A DNA stretch of 64,000 bases from an uncultured Collinsella sp. GTDB lineage: Bacteria; Actinomycetota; Coriobacteriia; Coriobacteriales; Coriobacteriaceae. The translations under genes were made by a program, and so were the position numbers. A model generated the notes under the pieces. It was not told where the DNA came from. It did no database searches and worked only from the letters and a program-made list of their open reading frames with translations. Positions within the stretch are counted from its first letter, which is position 1. Every line of letters starts with the position of its first letter. The DNA lies in the NCBI GenBank assembly GCA_902494345.1, contig CABUSV010000007.1, positions 1 through 64,000 on the forward strand, read 5' to 3'. Shown here piece after piece: positions 1 through 8,178 of this stretch.

Positions 1-72
1 CGTTTAGCTCAGGGGGAGAGCGCTTCCCTGACACGGAAGAGGTCAGAAGTTCAAATCTTCTAACGCCCACCA
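1..72 (+). tRNA. tRNA-Val (anticodon GAC), 5' end cut by window edge
   Basis: A tRNA lacking only its first three bases. The 7-base anticodon loop at 28-34 reads CTGACAC, giving anticodon GAC (valine) at 30-32, on a 5-bp stem (23-27 with 35-39). The T arm ends in AACGCCC, which pairs with the remaining acceptor strand. The discriminator A69 is followed by an encoded CCA at 70-72. Confidence 0.93.
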
Positions 73-80
73 AATGTTCG

Positions 81-116
81 CAGCTCAGAGGCTATGTCTC
101 TGGGCTGTTTTGTTTT
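81..116 (+). terminator. Rho-independent terminator after tRNA-Val
   Basis: A 10-bp stem (81-90 with 98-107, one G-T pair), a 7-nt loop and a T-rich run from 108. It lies 8 bases past the tRNA CCA end and probably ends the tRNA transcript. Confidence 0.75.
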
Positions 117-219
117 ATGCCGCCAAATGGGTCGCCAAATCGCCGGCAAAAGGTACCTCGATTCATGAAAGAGCGGTCCTGAGCGTCTGTTTAGCCTTGT
201 CATCTCAATCGAGTGGGGG

Positions 220-858
220 TTGACCGTTTTGAACATAACCGTGCACCTCGTTGATGTTTCTGCGATCGATCCCGGCGTGACCGTTGATATGGCATCAATC
301 GCGGGACGCTATGCCTTACGTGCCTCCAATGAGGATCTCCCAATTGCGTCTCGGAGGGAAGCCGCAGGCGTGGGTCTGCTGCTTCGTGACGCCCTGGGTG
401 TCTTCGACGACACCCGGCTTGCGCGTTCTGCTTTCGGCAAGATCGAGCTTGCGGATGGGGAGGCACCCTCTATTTCCATTTCACATGGCGGAAGCGTGGC
501 CGTCCTCGCTGTATCCGATGTTGCTCGGTCGGTCGGAGGACCTATTGGCGTGGATATCGAGGCGATCGATGAGATTGCTCCCGTTGCGGTTGAGCGTATG
601 GTGAGCGACGACGAGCGCGCGTGGATTAATGCTGCCCCCAGTTTGCAAGAACGTAATCTTCGCCTGAGTCAGACGTGGACGCGCATCGAGGCCATCCTCA
701 AGGCTGAAGGCGTCGGGTTTTCGATTGACCCTCGTAAAGATGGCATGCCCGGCGGATGGAATACTTCGTCGGTGACATACGGTCGCTGCGTCATCTCTTG
801 TGCGGCACGCTCTAAGCCTCGTATCGTCTTCAAGGAGCATGCCTTTCGGGTAGCATAG
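220..858 (+). CDS. 4'-phosphopantetheinyl transferase superfamily protein (Sfp-type)
   Basis: About 212 residues, the usual size of Sfp/AcpT-type transferases, which move 4'-phosphopantetheine from CoA to the serine of carrier proteins. The Mg-binding motif GVDIEAID is present around residue 110. The second family motif (WxxKEA) is present in altered form as WTRIEAILKAEG near residue 150. No signal peptide or membrane segment is visible, so it is cytoplasmic. The start is uncertain: TTG at 220 sits directly behind a GTGGGGGT stretch, while TTG at 229 is better spaced from that purine run. It stands 28 nt upstream of a TetR regulator and about 2.8 kb upstream of a free-standing acyl carrier protein, which is an obvious candidate substrate. 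That link is inference. Confidence 0.82.
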   Translation: MTVLNITVHLVDVSAIDPGVTVDMASIAGRYALRASNEDLPIASRREAAGVGLLLRDALGVFDDTRLARSAFGKIELADGEAPSISISHGGSVAVLAVSDVARSVGGPIGVDIEAIDEIAPVAVERMVSDDERAWINAAPSLQERNLRLSQTWTRIEAILKAEGVGFSIDPRKDGMPGGWNTSSVTYGRCVISCAARSKPRIVFKEHAFRVA

Positions 859-886
859 GAGCCAATCGCCAATAGGGGAGGCCGCC

Positions 887-1504
887 ATGTCACTGAACGC
901 TCAAAACGATATTGCTTCACGGATCGAGGATGTCGTCTTTGAACTTATGGCGACAACTCCGGTGCAGTCGATTAAGGTGGCCGAGGTACTTCGCCTTGCC
1001 CATACATCCAAATCGACGTTCTATCGCTGTTATCGCTCTGTCGATGATGTGGTTAAACGTTTTGAAGATGAGCTGCTCCAGAATATGCAGGACATCAATG
1101 ATGTTGCGCTGGAGGCTCGTTTTGGCGATGCGCAGCTGGACCCTACGCCCACGATGATCAAGCGCATGGAGATCCTCAAGGCTAATCGCTCGAAAGTTTT
1201 GGCACTTAACAGCGATAACGGCGATCCCGTGTTTGCTCACAAGGCAACGATCTTTATGCATGACTATTTTCGTAATCGGCTTCGCTCGACATTTTCCGAT
1301 GAAACTGATCTCGATCTGTATCTAGCATTTGCGCTTGCGGGCCACCATAACCTCATTCAGTATTGGCTCGAGGCCCGGCCCGACCTTGAGGCGCGCACCG
1401 TTGCCGCCGCCCTCAATCGCATGTTCTACGCACCGCTCTTTGTCGACGATACATCGCGTCATTGGCACCCACGTATTCCCGATTTTGAAAGGCCGGTCGC
1501 GTGA
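887..1504 (+). CDS. TetR/AcrR family transcriptional regulator
   Basis: 205 residues with an N-terminal helix-turn-helix (about residues 20-55) containing the family hallmark TSKSTFYRCYRS, followed by a helical ligand-binding region without recognisable signature. GGGGAGG precedes ATG 887. It is co-directional with the phosphopantetheinyl transferase, 28 nt upstream, and ends in a strong terminator. Dyad symmetric sites lie 190-315 bp downstream in front of the thiolase operon, so it may control that operon. The ligand cannot be read from sequence. Confidence 0.88.
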   Translation: MSLNAQNDIASRIEDVVFELMATTPVQSIKVAEVLRLAHTSKSTFYRCYRSVDDVVKRFEDELLQNMQDINDVALEARFGDAQLDPTPTMIKRMEILKANRSKVLALNSDNGDPVFAHKATIFMHDYFRNRLRSTFSDETDLDLYLAFALAGHHNLIQYWLEARPDLEARTVAAALNRMFYAPLFVDDTSRHWHPRIPDFERPVA

Positions 1505-1610
1505 GCGGTCGATATTTTGGGATAAACGGTTGTATTCAGGGCGAGTTTTAGATATCTCTGATCATTAGCTCAAATAATACGAGTCCGTTTATCTGCTATT
1601 TGGAACGCCT

Positions 1611-1654
1611 AGCCCCGATGTGTCCCATATGATGGGACACATCGGGGCTTTTTG
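1611..1654 (+). terminator. Strong intrinsic terminator after tetR
   Basis: An 18-bp perfect stem (1611-1628 with 1632-1649), a 3-nt loop and five Ts. It separates the PPTase-TetR transcript from the thiolase operon. Confidence 0.93.
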
Positions 1655-1694
1655 TCTCACGTGTCTCGTTTAACCCCTCATAAACTAAAGCTAC

Positions 1695-1819
1695 GTTCAA
1701 AAGAACCACTGCAGTAGTTCAACGTGTGACGGCACAGAAAAGCCGCGAGCGCTCTCTCACCTTCGCTCGCGGCCGGACTGCGCCATCACTCCGTACACCT
1801 TCACATGATTAGGATGTGA
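1695..1819 (+). promoter_or_regulatory. Leader of thiolase operon with dyad operator candidates
   Basis: The 340-bp gap before the thiolase holds several symmetric sites. There are two overlapping dyads, GTTC-AAAA-GAAC (1695-1706) and GAAC-CA-CTGCAG-TA-GTTC (1703-1720). There is a 10-bp hairpin (1742-1751 with 1764-1773) without a T run. A TCACAT-N7-ATGTGA dyad lies at 1801-1819. The dyads are of a size bound by TetR-type dimers. No clear -35/-10 pair was found. Confidence 0.45.
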
Positions 1820-1846
1820 TATTCAGTGGTTACGCTCGGAAAGAAC

Positions 1847-3112
1847 ATGCGCAGCGTCTCGATTGTAGGCGTGGGCTGCACCCCGTTCAAGGATTTTGAG
1901 GAGCATCCCGAGACCCAGGGTATTGGCGAGGGCGAGGCGTTTGGCTATGCGGCCCTCGAGGCAATTGCCGATGCCGGTCTTGAGCCCCGCGATATCGACT
2001 TTTTCTATCACGGCAGCGCCAATCCGTATCTCGTTGGCGATTGCATTACCCCCAACATGCAGGTTGCCGATTGGTTTGGCGTTCGTGCCAAGGGCTCCGT
2101 CCATCATTCCGAGGCTTGCTGCACGGGTTATGTCGCCCTTGAGCAGGCCGTGATGGCGGTTGCTTCCGGTGCTTACGACGTTGTCCTTACGGGTGCCTGC
2201 GATTTGGCTTCGACTCTTCCCGTCGAGCATATGCCCTCCCATATTCGTCAGGACTTTACGCTCGACGTCATGATTCCCTCGCTCGATAAGATCTATGACC
2301 GCGCGTATGGTCGCCCGCTCGATGGTGCCTTTGGCGTGTCGTTCGACAACTGGATCAACGAGTATTCGATGCAGTACGACCTTGCCGCCGATCAGATTGA
2401 TGACGCCCTGAACGGCCTTACCAAGAGCCTTCGCCGCGGTGCCGTCCTGAATCCCCTTGCCTGGTACGAGACTACGGTCGAGGAGGACGCGAAGGCAGCC
2501 GGGTTCGATACCGCCGACGAGTATCTCAAGAGCATGTATAACCCGCGCGTTACGCAGTACTTGCGTGTTACCGGCTTTGAGAAGAAATGCGACGGTGCCG
2601 CAGCTGTTGTCGTGATGCCCACGGAGAAGGCCAAGGCCATGGGCGTGCCGTATGCGCCTATTGAGGTTCTGGGTACGGGCGCTTCTGCGGTCGAGGCCGG
2701 CCTGCTTCACAACGAGCACTGGGCTACCGAGCTTGCCGCCAAGCAGGTCTACGACCTTACCGGCGTGAGCCCCGACGAGATCGACCTGTTTATGTGCAAT
2801 GACTTCTTCCTTGCTTCAGAGATCGTCTCGGCTGAGGAGTGCGGCTATATTCCGCGCGGCGAGGCTTGGAAGTACGCGATCGATGGTCGCACCGCTTTTG
2901 ACGGCGATAAGCCCATCAACCCGCACGGTGGTCGTTGCAACTTCGGTCACGCCCATGGCGCATCCGGCATCGCCGATATCGTTGAGGCCGTCAAGCAGAT
3001 GCGTGGCGTCGCCGGTGCTACCCAGATGAAGAAGGTTCCCGAGACGGCGTTCCTGCGCGGTTTTGGCGGTTCTCAGAACGTGCGCTGCCAGATTCTTCGT
3101 ACCGTCGCCTAA
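1847..3112 (+). CDS. Thiolase family protein (SCP2-like acyl-CoA acyltransferase or aldolase)
   Basis: About 421 residues with the thiolase fold throughout. The nucleophile region reads SEACCTGYVALEQAV (near residue 90). The C-terminal NPHGGRCNFGHAHGASG carries the catalytic His. The usual final CxG motif is replaced by RGFGGSQNVRC, as in divergent SCP2-type members that form complexes with DUF35 proteins. The start was chosen at ATG 1847 because family members begin close to the VSIVGVG strand. GTG 1826, seven codons upstream, is in frame with a better-spaced AGGA, so it is possible. It is the first gene of the thiolase-DUF35-ACP-Pta-Buk operon. Known members condense or cleave C-C bonds of acyl thioesters. 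Its substrate here is unknown. Confidence 0.85.
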   Translation: MRSVSIVGVGCTPFKDFEEHPETQGIGEGEAFGYAALEAIADAGLEPRDIDFFYHGSANPYLVGDCITPNMQVADWFGVRAKGSVHHSEACCTGYVALEQAVMAVASGAYDVVLTGACDLASTLPVEHMPSHIRQDFTLDVMIPSLDKIYDRAYGRPLDGAFGVSFDNWINEYSMQYDLAADQIDDALNGLTKSLRRGAVLNPLAWYETTVEEDAKAAGFDTADEYLKSMYNPRVTQYLRVTGFEKKCDGAAAVVVMPTEKAKAMGVPYAPIEVLGTGASAVEAGLLHNEHWATELAAKQVYDLTGVSPDEIDLFMCNDFFLASEIVSAEECGYIPRGEAWKYAIDGRTAFDGDKPINPHGGRCNFGHAHGASGIADIVEAVKQMRGVAGATQMKKVPETAFLRGFGGSQNVRCQILRTVA

Positions 3113-3150
3113 GCGACCGCGGTTTTCGATTTCCCATAAGGAGTATTCTC

Positions 3151-3573
3151 ATGCAACTCAAAGATATGGAGCCCGTGGTCAAGAAGTTCTACACGGGTCT
3201 TGAAGAGGGCATCTATTGGGCGCGCCAGTGCCCCGAGTGCGGAGCCGTCGAGTTTCCGCCCCACCTTGCCTGCAATGCCTGCGGCTATCACAAGACCGAT
3301 TGGGTCCAGGTTTCCGGTCACGGCCATCTGATCGATTTTACCTTGCCTGGTCCGCAGAACGACAAGCCCTACCTCAAGGAGTATGGCAAGTACGCCTACG
3401 GCGCCGTCGATATCGACGAGGGTTCTCAGTACACCTACGTCATCTACGGCATTACCAAGAAGAAGGCCCCCGAGATTCGCGCCAAGCTCATGGCGGGCCA
3501 GACCGTGGGCGTCCACGCCAAGGTCATCGACCGTCCTGGCTACAAGGAGCTTACGTTCGAGCTTGACGACTAG
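3151..3573 (+). CDS. DUF35 Zn-ribbon/OB-fold acyl-CoA-associated protein
   Basis: 140 residues. The N-terminal rubredoxin-like Zn ribbon has CPECG (about residue 27) and CNACG (about residue 41). An OB-fold follows, with the typical GxxVGVHAKVID-like strand at about residue 110. AAGGAG precedes ATG 3151. DUF35 proteins act as obligate partners of thiolase-type enzymes, for example PhlB with PhlC, archaeal thiolase/HMG-CoA synthase complexes and Ltp2/ChsH2 aldolases, placing the acyl-CoA between the two subunits. Its position 38 nt after the thiolase gene strongly suggests the two proteins form one complex. Confidence 0.9.
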   Translation: MQLKDMEPVVKKFYTGLEEGIYWARQCPECGAVEFPPHLACNACGYHKTDWVQVSGHGHLIDFTLPGPQNDKPYLKEYGKYAYGAVDIDEGSQYTYVIYGITKKKAPEIRAKLMAGQTVGVHAKVIDRPGYKELTFELDD

Positions 3574-3677
3574 GCTTTCAACCCTTTTAACAATTCGATT
3601 CCTCTCTTAGGCCACGGCGGGACCCATGTCTCCAGCCCGCCGTGGCCGCCCCTCTTTTTCGATTGAAAGGCACCATC

Positions 3678-3911
3678 ATGAACGAAGAACTCACTCAGCA
3701 GATCTGCGATTTTGCCAAGTCCGCCTACAACTATGACGGCGATGTGACCCCTGAGACGACGTTTGAGACCCTGGGCAAGGGCTCGATGAAGATGATCGCG
3801 TTGACCTCCATGATCGAGAACGAACTCGATGCCGAGGTTCCCGTTCGCGAGGTCATGGTCATGAAGACCATCGGCGAGCTTATCGAGCGTACTGCCGAAG
3901 AGATGGAGTAA
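3678..3911 (+). CDS. Acyl carrier protein (free-standing, divergent Ser motif)
   Basis: 77 residues, acidic and four-helix in pattern. The phosphopantetheine-accepting serine appears to be the S of GKGSMKM (about residue 36), where canonical ACPs have DSL. The following helix (MIENELDAEVP) and the late T-I-G-E-L segment match ACPs. ATG 3678 follows GAAAGG. It lies between the DUF35 gene and the phosphate acyltransferase, whose ATG is only 5 nt after its stop. It is not next to fatty-acid synthesis genes, so it probably serves the thiolase pathway. The missing Asp before the serine is unusual and may require the dedicated Sfp-type transferase at 220-858. Confidence 0.82.
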   Translation: MNEELTQQICDFAKSAYNYDGDVTPETTFETLGKGSMKMIALTSMIENELDAEVPVREVMVMKTIGELIERTAEEME

Positions 3912-3916
3912 CTGCC

Positions 3917-4924
3917 ATGGACCTGATGCAGACCCTGCGCGAGCAGGCTGCCGCCAAGCCTATGCGCGTTGCTTTTCCCGAGGGCGAAAACGAGACCATG
4001 ATGCAGGCGGTCGCAAAGATCGCTGCCGAGCGTCTCGCCGAATGTGTGCTGGTCGGCGACGGCGGTAAGCTCAAGGAGCTTGCCGATGAGCGCGGCATCT
4101 CCCTTGACGGTATCGAGATTGTCGATGTGACCGACGAGGAGGCGAACGCCGCTTGTTGCGAGCGCTACCTTTCGCATCCGGATTGCAAGTTTAAGCCCAA
4201 GGGCGCTGCGCGCCGTATGACGCGTCCGCTTGAGCGCGCCCTGATTTTGCAGGTGCTCGGCGATGTCGACGTTATGTTCGCCGGCATCGATAACGCCACG
4301 GGCGACATCATCCTAGCGGGACAGACCATCGTCGGCCTTGCCGATGGGGTGGACACCGTGAGCTCGTGCGGTATCGCCGACATTCCCAACTGGAACGGCG
4401 GCGAAGGTGGCCTTTTGGCTTTTGGCGATTCCGCCGTTTGCGTCGACCCTACGAGCGAGGAGCTCGCCTCAATCGCGATTTCGTCGAGCGAAACGGTGCG
4501 CTCGCTGACCGGATGGGATATCCGTTGCGCGCTGCTTTCGCATTCGACTGACGGCTCGATGGACAATGAGCTTGTCGACAAGGTGCGTCGCGCTCGCGAG
4601 ATTGCCAACGATCGCCGTCCCGACCTTGCCATCGACGGCGAGTTCCAGTTTGATTCGGCGATTAACCCCAAGGTTGCGGCCAAGAAGGTGCATCGTGAGT
4701 CCGCTGTTGCGGGCCAAGCCAACGTGGTCATCTGGCCCGATATCAATGTGGGCAATATCGGCGTCAAGATTATCCAGAATCTGACCGGCGCCAATGCTTA
4801 CGGTCCCATGCTTCAGGGCTTCAAGAAGATCGTGTGCGATTGCTCGCGCTCTGCGCCCGTCGATGAGATCGTCGGCAACGTGGTGATGAGCTGCGTGCGC
4901 GCTCAGGCGCTTAAGGAGGCTTAA
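3917..4924 (+). CDS. Phosphate acyltransferase (Pta/Ptb family)
   Basis: 335 residues, the length of single-domain Pta/EutD/Ptb enzymes, which interconvert acyl-CoA and acyl-phosphate. Family signatures are seen: VAFPEGEN at the N-terminus, DGEFQFDSAINP (about residue 238), VAGQANVVIWPDINVGNIG (about 265) and GPMLQGFKKIV. The GANAYGP segment matches the phosphate/CoA-binding loop. The next gene encodes a butyrate-type kinase 3 nt away, so the pair should turn an acyl thioester into free acid plus ATP. Whether acetyl, butyryl or a larger acyl group is used cannot be decided from the sequence. It could act from acyl-ACP because of the ACP just upstream, which is inference. Confidence 0.88.
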   Translation: MDLMQTLREQAAAKPMRVAFPEGENETMMQAVAKIAAERLAECVLVGDGGKLKELADERGISLDGIEIVDVTDEEANAACCERYLSHPDCKFKPKGAARRMTRPLERALILQVLGDVDVMFAGIDNATGDIILAGQTIVGLADGVDTVSSCGIADIPNWNGGEGGLLAFGDSAVCVDPTSEELASIAISSSETVRSLTGWDIRCALLSHSTDGSMDNELVDKVRRAREIANDRRPDLAIDGEFQFDSAINPKVAAKKVHRESAVAGQANVVIWPDINVGNIGVKIIQNLTGANAYGPMLQGFKKIVCDCSRSAPVDEIVGNVVMSCVRAQALKEA

Positions 4925-4927
4925 GGT

Positions 4928-6040
4928 ATGTCCGATAAAAAGACTCCCTGGCGCATCCTGGTAATCAACCCGGGTTCCACTTCCACGAAGGTGGGCGTTT
5001 TTGAGGGCGAGGAGTGCAGGCTCAGTAAGAACGTTGCGCACGATGCGAAGGACCTTGCCCAGTTCGACGGGGTTTCGGCTCAGATGCCGTATCGCTGCGA
5101 TCTGATTCTTGGAGCACTGGAGGAGGCGGGCCTAAAGCTCGAGGACTTTGATGCTTTTGTCGGTCGCGGCGGTGGCTTGCTTTCGCTGCCCGGTGGTACG
5201 TATGCTATCAATGAGGTCATGCTCGAGCATGCTCGCGTTGGCGCAAATGGCATTCAACACCCGGCGCAGCTGGGACCCCAGATTGCCTACGAATTTGCCG
5301 TGAAATGTGGCAAGCCCGCCGTTGTGGTGAATCCTCCCGATACTGACGAGCTGTGCGACCTCGCACGTATGACGGGCATTAAGGGCGTGTATCGAAACGT
5401 GCACCTGCACGCCCTTAATCTCAAAGAGACCGCCATCCGCCATGCGGCAAAGCTCGGCCGCCCCTATGATGAGTGCAACTTCATTGTTTGCCATATCGGC
5501 GGCGGCATCTCTATCTCGGCTCATCTTAAGGGCAAGATGGTGGACGGCAACGACATCGTTGGCGGCGAGGGTCCCATGGCGCCGACGCGCTGCGGATCGG
5601 TTCCCGCGATCGAGGTCGCGAAGTATACGGCAGAGCATGGTCTCGACGTTGCCCGCGCCCATTGCATGAAGACCGGTGGCTTCGTTGACCTTTTGGGTAC
5701 CTCCGATGCCATCGAGGTGTGCGAACGTGCTGCAGCGGGCGATAAGGCCGCAGCTCGCGCCTGGGATGCAATGGTTTACCAAATCTGCAAGTGGATTGGC
5801 GAGATGGCTTGCGTGCTGAAGGGCGACGTCGACGGCATCTTGCTCGGAGGCGGCATGGTCCACAGCAAGGAGCTCGTTGCCTCGATTGAGGAGTGCTGCT
5901 CTTGGATCGCCCCCGTATCGGCTTATCCCGGCGAGTTTGAACTCGAGGCAATGGCCGCTGGTGCCTGTCGCGTGCTCGATGGTGTCGAGGAAGCGCTCGT
6001 GTACAGCGGAGAGCCCGTGTTCACCGGATTCAACGACTGA
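4928..6040 (+). CDS. buk: Butyrate kinase family protein (acyl kinase)
   Basis: 370 residues, the expected size of Buk. It has the ASKHA acetokinase fold, with phosphate motif NPGSTSTKVG at residues 14-23, GRGGGLL (about 78), HIGGGISIS (about 188) and LLGGGMVHS (about 306). It transfers phosphate between acyl-phosphate and ADP in the cytoplasm. Its ATG is 3 nt after the phosphate acyltransferase stop, so the two are translationally linked. No crotonase, hydroxybutyryl-CoA dehydrogenase, Bcd or Etf gene lies in the window, so it is unlikely to be part of a classical butyrate operon. A branched or otherwise unusual acid may be the real product. Confidence 0.88.
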   Translation: MSDKKTPWRILVINPGSTSTKVGVFEGEECRLSKNVAHDAKDLAQFDGVSAQMPYRCDLILGALEEAGLKLEDFDAFVGRGGGLLSLPGGTYAINEVMLEHARVGANGIQHPAQLGPQIAYEFAVKCGKPAVVVNPPDTDELCDLARMTGIKGVYRNVHLHALNLKETAIRHAAKLGRPYDECNFIVCHIGGGISISAHLKGKMVDGNDIVGGEGPMAPTRCGSVPAIEVAKYTAEHGLDVARAHCMKTGGFVDLLGTSDAIEVCERAAAGDKAAARAWDAMVYQICKWIGEMACVLKGDVDGILLGGGMVHSKELVASIEECCSWIAPVSAYPGEFELEAMAAGACRVLDGVEEALVYSGEPVFTGFND

Positions 6041-6053
6041 TAGTGCTGTGTTT

Positions 6054-6093
6054 GGGGCGGCCGATGATGACGTCCGGCCGCCCCGGCCCTTTT
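6054..6093 (+). terminator. Hairpin between buk and MFS gene (terminator/attenuator)
   Basis: A 10-bp perfect GC stem (6054-6063 with 6075-6084) followed by CCCTTTTCTCT. It probably ends or attenuates transcription between the enzyme genes and the carrier gene. Confidence 0.7.
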
Positions 6094-6114
6094 CTCTAAG
6101 TGTAAGGATGGATC

Positions 6115-7314
6115 ATGGATAAAACCAAGATCAAGTACCTGGTGGGCATTTATGCTGCCGCCATGTGCATTATGGGCATGTTGGTGCCCGTCCCCATCGT
6201 GGCCTCTGTCGCGGCGGCGTTTCCCGACGAAAACATCGCTGCCGTCCAGATGATCATCGGCATCATCCCGTTGATGATGGCACTGTCCGCCATGCTCGTC
6301 TCTTCACAGCTTGCCTCTCGCGTGTCCAAGAAGAAGACGACGCTTGTCGGTCACGTTATCGTGATGCTGGCAGGCGCCTCGGTGCTGGTGCTCCACGACT
6401 CGCTCGGCCAGGTCTTAGCGGCTTCTGCTGTCATGGGCCTTGGTCTCGGCGCCGTGCAGAATTCAACGGACGCTCTTATCGCGGATTACTTTGGCGGAAA
6501 GCAGCGCTCGTTTGTCATGGGCATCTACTCCACTTTTGTCGCACTTGGCGGCATTATCTGGACGATGGTTTCCGGCATCTTGGGTTCTGCCGAGTGGTTC
6601 CATAGCTATGCGGCGTACTTCATCATGATCATTTTCATCGTGATCGAGGCTTTTTGCCTTCCCGAGGGCCATCTTGAGCCTAAGCGTAAGGTCAACGTGT
6701 TTGCCAACATGCCCAAAGAGGTCGCAATTATCACGGTCATGAGCTTTGTGTTCGTACTCACGTTCCAGCTCTTTAGCTCCAATGTCTCGCTGCTTGTCGT
6801 GGGTCGCGGCTTTGGCGGCACTGTTGAGGCTGGCCTCGCTTCGACCGTCATGACGGTCGCCGGCATTGCGGCTGGCCTTTTGGTGGGCCCGTTGTTTGCC
6901 AAGTTCAAGAACCTGTCGATGCCGATCGCGTGGGGCGTGACGCTCGTTGGCCTGGGCCTGACGCTGGTTGCACCCGCCTTTATGGTGCTGTGCGTTGCGG
7001 GCTTTGTCGTCGCTCTTGGCAAGGAGACATACGTACCGCTGGAGGGCAATTTTGCCGCCGGCAACTCTGCTCCCGAGGGACGTGCGTTTAACCTCGCCAT
7101 TGGCATGGCGGGCATCAACTTTGGCATGGCACTGTCTCCCATTGTGTTTGAGGCCGTGACGTCGCCGTTTGGTGCAACGATTGACCAGAAGTTCATCGCT
7201 GGCATGATCGTCTGCGCGGCTTGTGTCGTCTTTGGCGCCATTAAGTATCGCAAGCTCACTCCGGCCCAGCTTGCCGAGGCCGAGAAGATGGCAGCCGGCG
7301 GCGAGGCGGAGTAG
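6115..7314 (+). CDS. MFS family transporter
   Basis: 399 residues, very hydrophobic with about 12 predicted membrane helices. The loop between helices 2 and 3 carries the MFS-type basic motif (SRVSKKKT, about residue 70). It is an inner-membrane secondary carrier. It starts at ATG 6115 after AAGGATGG. The position right after the acyl kinase suggests it imports the substrate or exports the acid product of the thiolase-Pta-Buk pathway. No specificity signature can be read. Confidence 0.88.
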   Translation: MDKTKIKYLVGIYAAAMCIMGMLVPVPIVASVAAAFPDENIAAVQMIIGIIPLMMALSAMLVSSQLASRVSKKKTTLVGHVIVMLAGASVLVLHDSLGQVLAASAVMGLGLGAVQNSTDALIADYFGGKQRSFVMGIYSTFVALGGIIWTMVSGILGSAEWFHSYAAYFIMIIFIVIEAFCLPEGHLEPKRKVNVFANMPKEVAIITVMSFVFVLTFQLFSSNVSLLVVGRGFGGTVEAGLASTVMTVAGIAAGLLVGPLFAKFKNLSMPIAWGVTLVGLGLTLVAPAFMVLCVAGFVVALGKETYVPLEGNFAAGNSAPEGRAFNLAIGMAGINFGMALSPIVFEAVTSPFGATIDQKFIAGMIVCAACVVFGAIKYRKLTPAQLAEAEKMAAGGEAE

Positions 7315-7355
7315 CCGCTCGAGTAGTTGCTTTGCCACACATCATGTTTTTATCG

Positions 7356-7389
7356 GGGCCGCCGACATATGCCGGCGGCCCTCTTTCTA
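7356..7389 (+). terminator. Intrinsic terminator/attenuator after MFS gene
   Basis: A 9-bp perfect stem (7356-7364 with 7373-7381), an 8-nt loop and a TCTTTCT tail. It lies 41 nt after the MFS stop and 27 nt before the next ATG. Confidence 0.65.
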
Positions 7390-7415
7390 TCAATGACTTT
7401 GAAAGGCTTACGGCT

Positions 7416-7883
7416 ATGAAGCTCCCTGTCGGCCGCGTCATCGGCATTCTCAACGGCTTCTTTAACCCCTTGTTGCTCTGTGCATTTCTCCCCATTATCG
7501 AAGGGGCGCCCGGTTTGGACCTAATGAGTCCCACGGGCTTTTGGGGACAACTCATCGTGGCCACGGTGATCGCCGAGGCTCTGAGCGCACTCCCGTTGTT
7601 TGGCAAAACGGTTGGTATGTGCCTGGACTTTTTTGGTTTTGAGCAGGGGAGCGCATCACACAAGGTCGCCGGTACGGCCATCGGTGCCACGCTCCTTTTT
7701 ATGGTAATTGGTTTTGGCGAGATTGCCTTCCAGAGAGGATTCGGAACGATTGAAGGCCGTACGTTCTTCGCGCGTTGGGCGGGCCTTGTCACAAAGGGAT
7801 GGGCCTTTGTGGTTATCGCCGGCGTTCTGCTCGATCCCTTTACAGCGGCTCTCGGCCGCATGATAGCTCGCGAAGAGAAATAA
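7416..7883 (+). CDS. Small integral membrane protein, unknown function
   Basis: 155 residues with about four hydrophobic segments (residues 10-30, 45-62, 85-105, 125-145) and a basic C-terminus (RMIAREEK). ATG 7416 follows GAAAGG with 10-nt spacing. An in-frame TTG at 7332 lies upstream of the hairpin and is not used in this reading. It is the last gene of the thiolase cluster. It resembles no family I can name. A role as accessory membrane subunit for the neighbouring carrier is possible but unsupported. Confidence 0.7.
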   Translation: MKLPVGRVIGILNGFFNPLLLCAFLPIIEGAPGLDLMSPTGFWGQLIVATVIAEALSALPLFGKTVGMCLDFFGFEQGSASHKVAGTAIGATLLFMVIGFGEIAFQRGFGTIEGRTFFARWAGLVTKGWAFVVIAGVLLDPFTAALGRMIAREEK

Positions 7884-7898
7884 TAGCTCCTCGCCTAT

Positions 7899-7976
7899 CG
7901 AATGCCGGCGGACGGGGCGCCGGGGCTGTAGTCTTCCGAGCGTTTGCAGTCTCGTCGCTCCGTCCGCCGGTATTCG
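7899..7976. repeat. Large inverted repeat, 17-bp arms
   Basis: Arms at 7899-7915 and 7960-7976 are complementary except for one G-T pair, around a 44-nt spacer. No T run follows, so it is not a typical terminator. The rest of the 7,884-8,451 gap holds the nrdD regulatory sites and otherwise nothing I recognise. Confidence 0.7.
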
Positions 7977-8178
7977 ACCGCAACATGTTGGTCAAGCATA
8001 ATCTTTTGGATTCTTTTGGCGTGGGCGGCTTGGTTTTGGTAGGATTTGTCAGCGGCTTGACTCAGGGGGTTTTATAACTGCCATGCAGGTAGCCGTGTTG
8101 GTAACGTTTTACCGACTTGCCAAGAACCCCTCATTTTTAATGCGTCTGCAAAATGACTAATTGCTTTGACCTGCTGAA

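Noticed and set aside
4928..6040. Classical butyrate-production operon
   Set aside because: Thiolase type, DUF35 and ACP do not belong to it, and crotonase, Hbd, Bcd and Etf genes are absent nearby.
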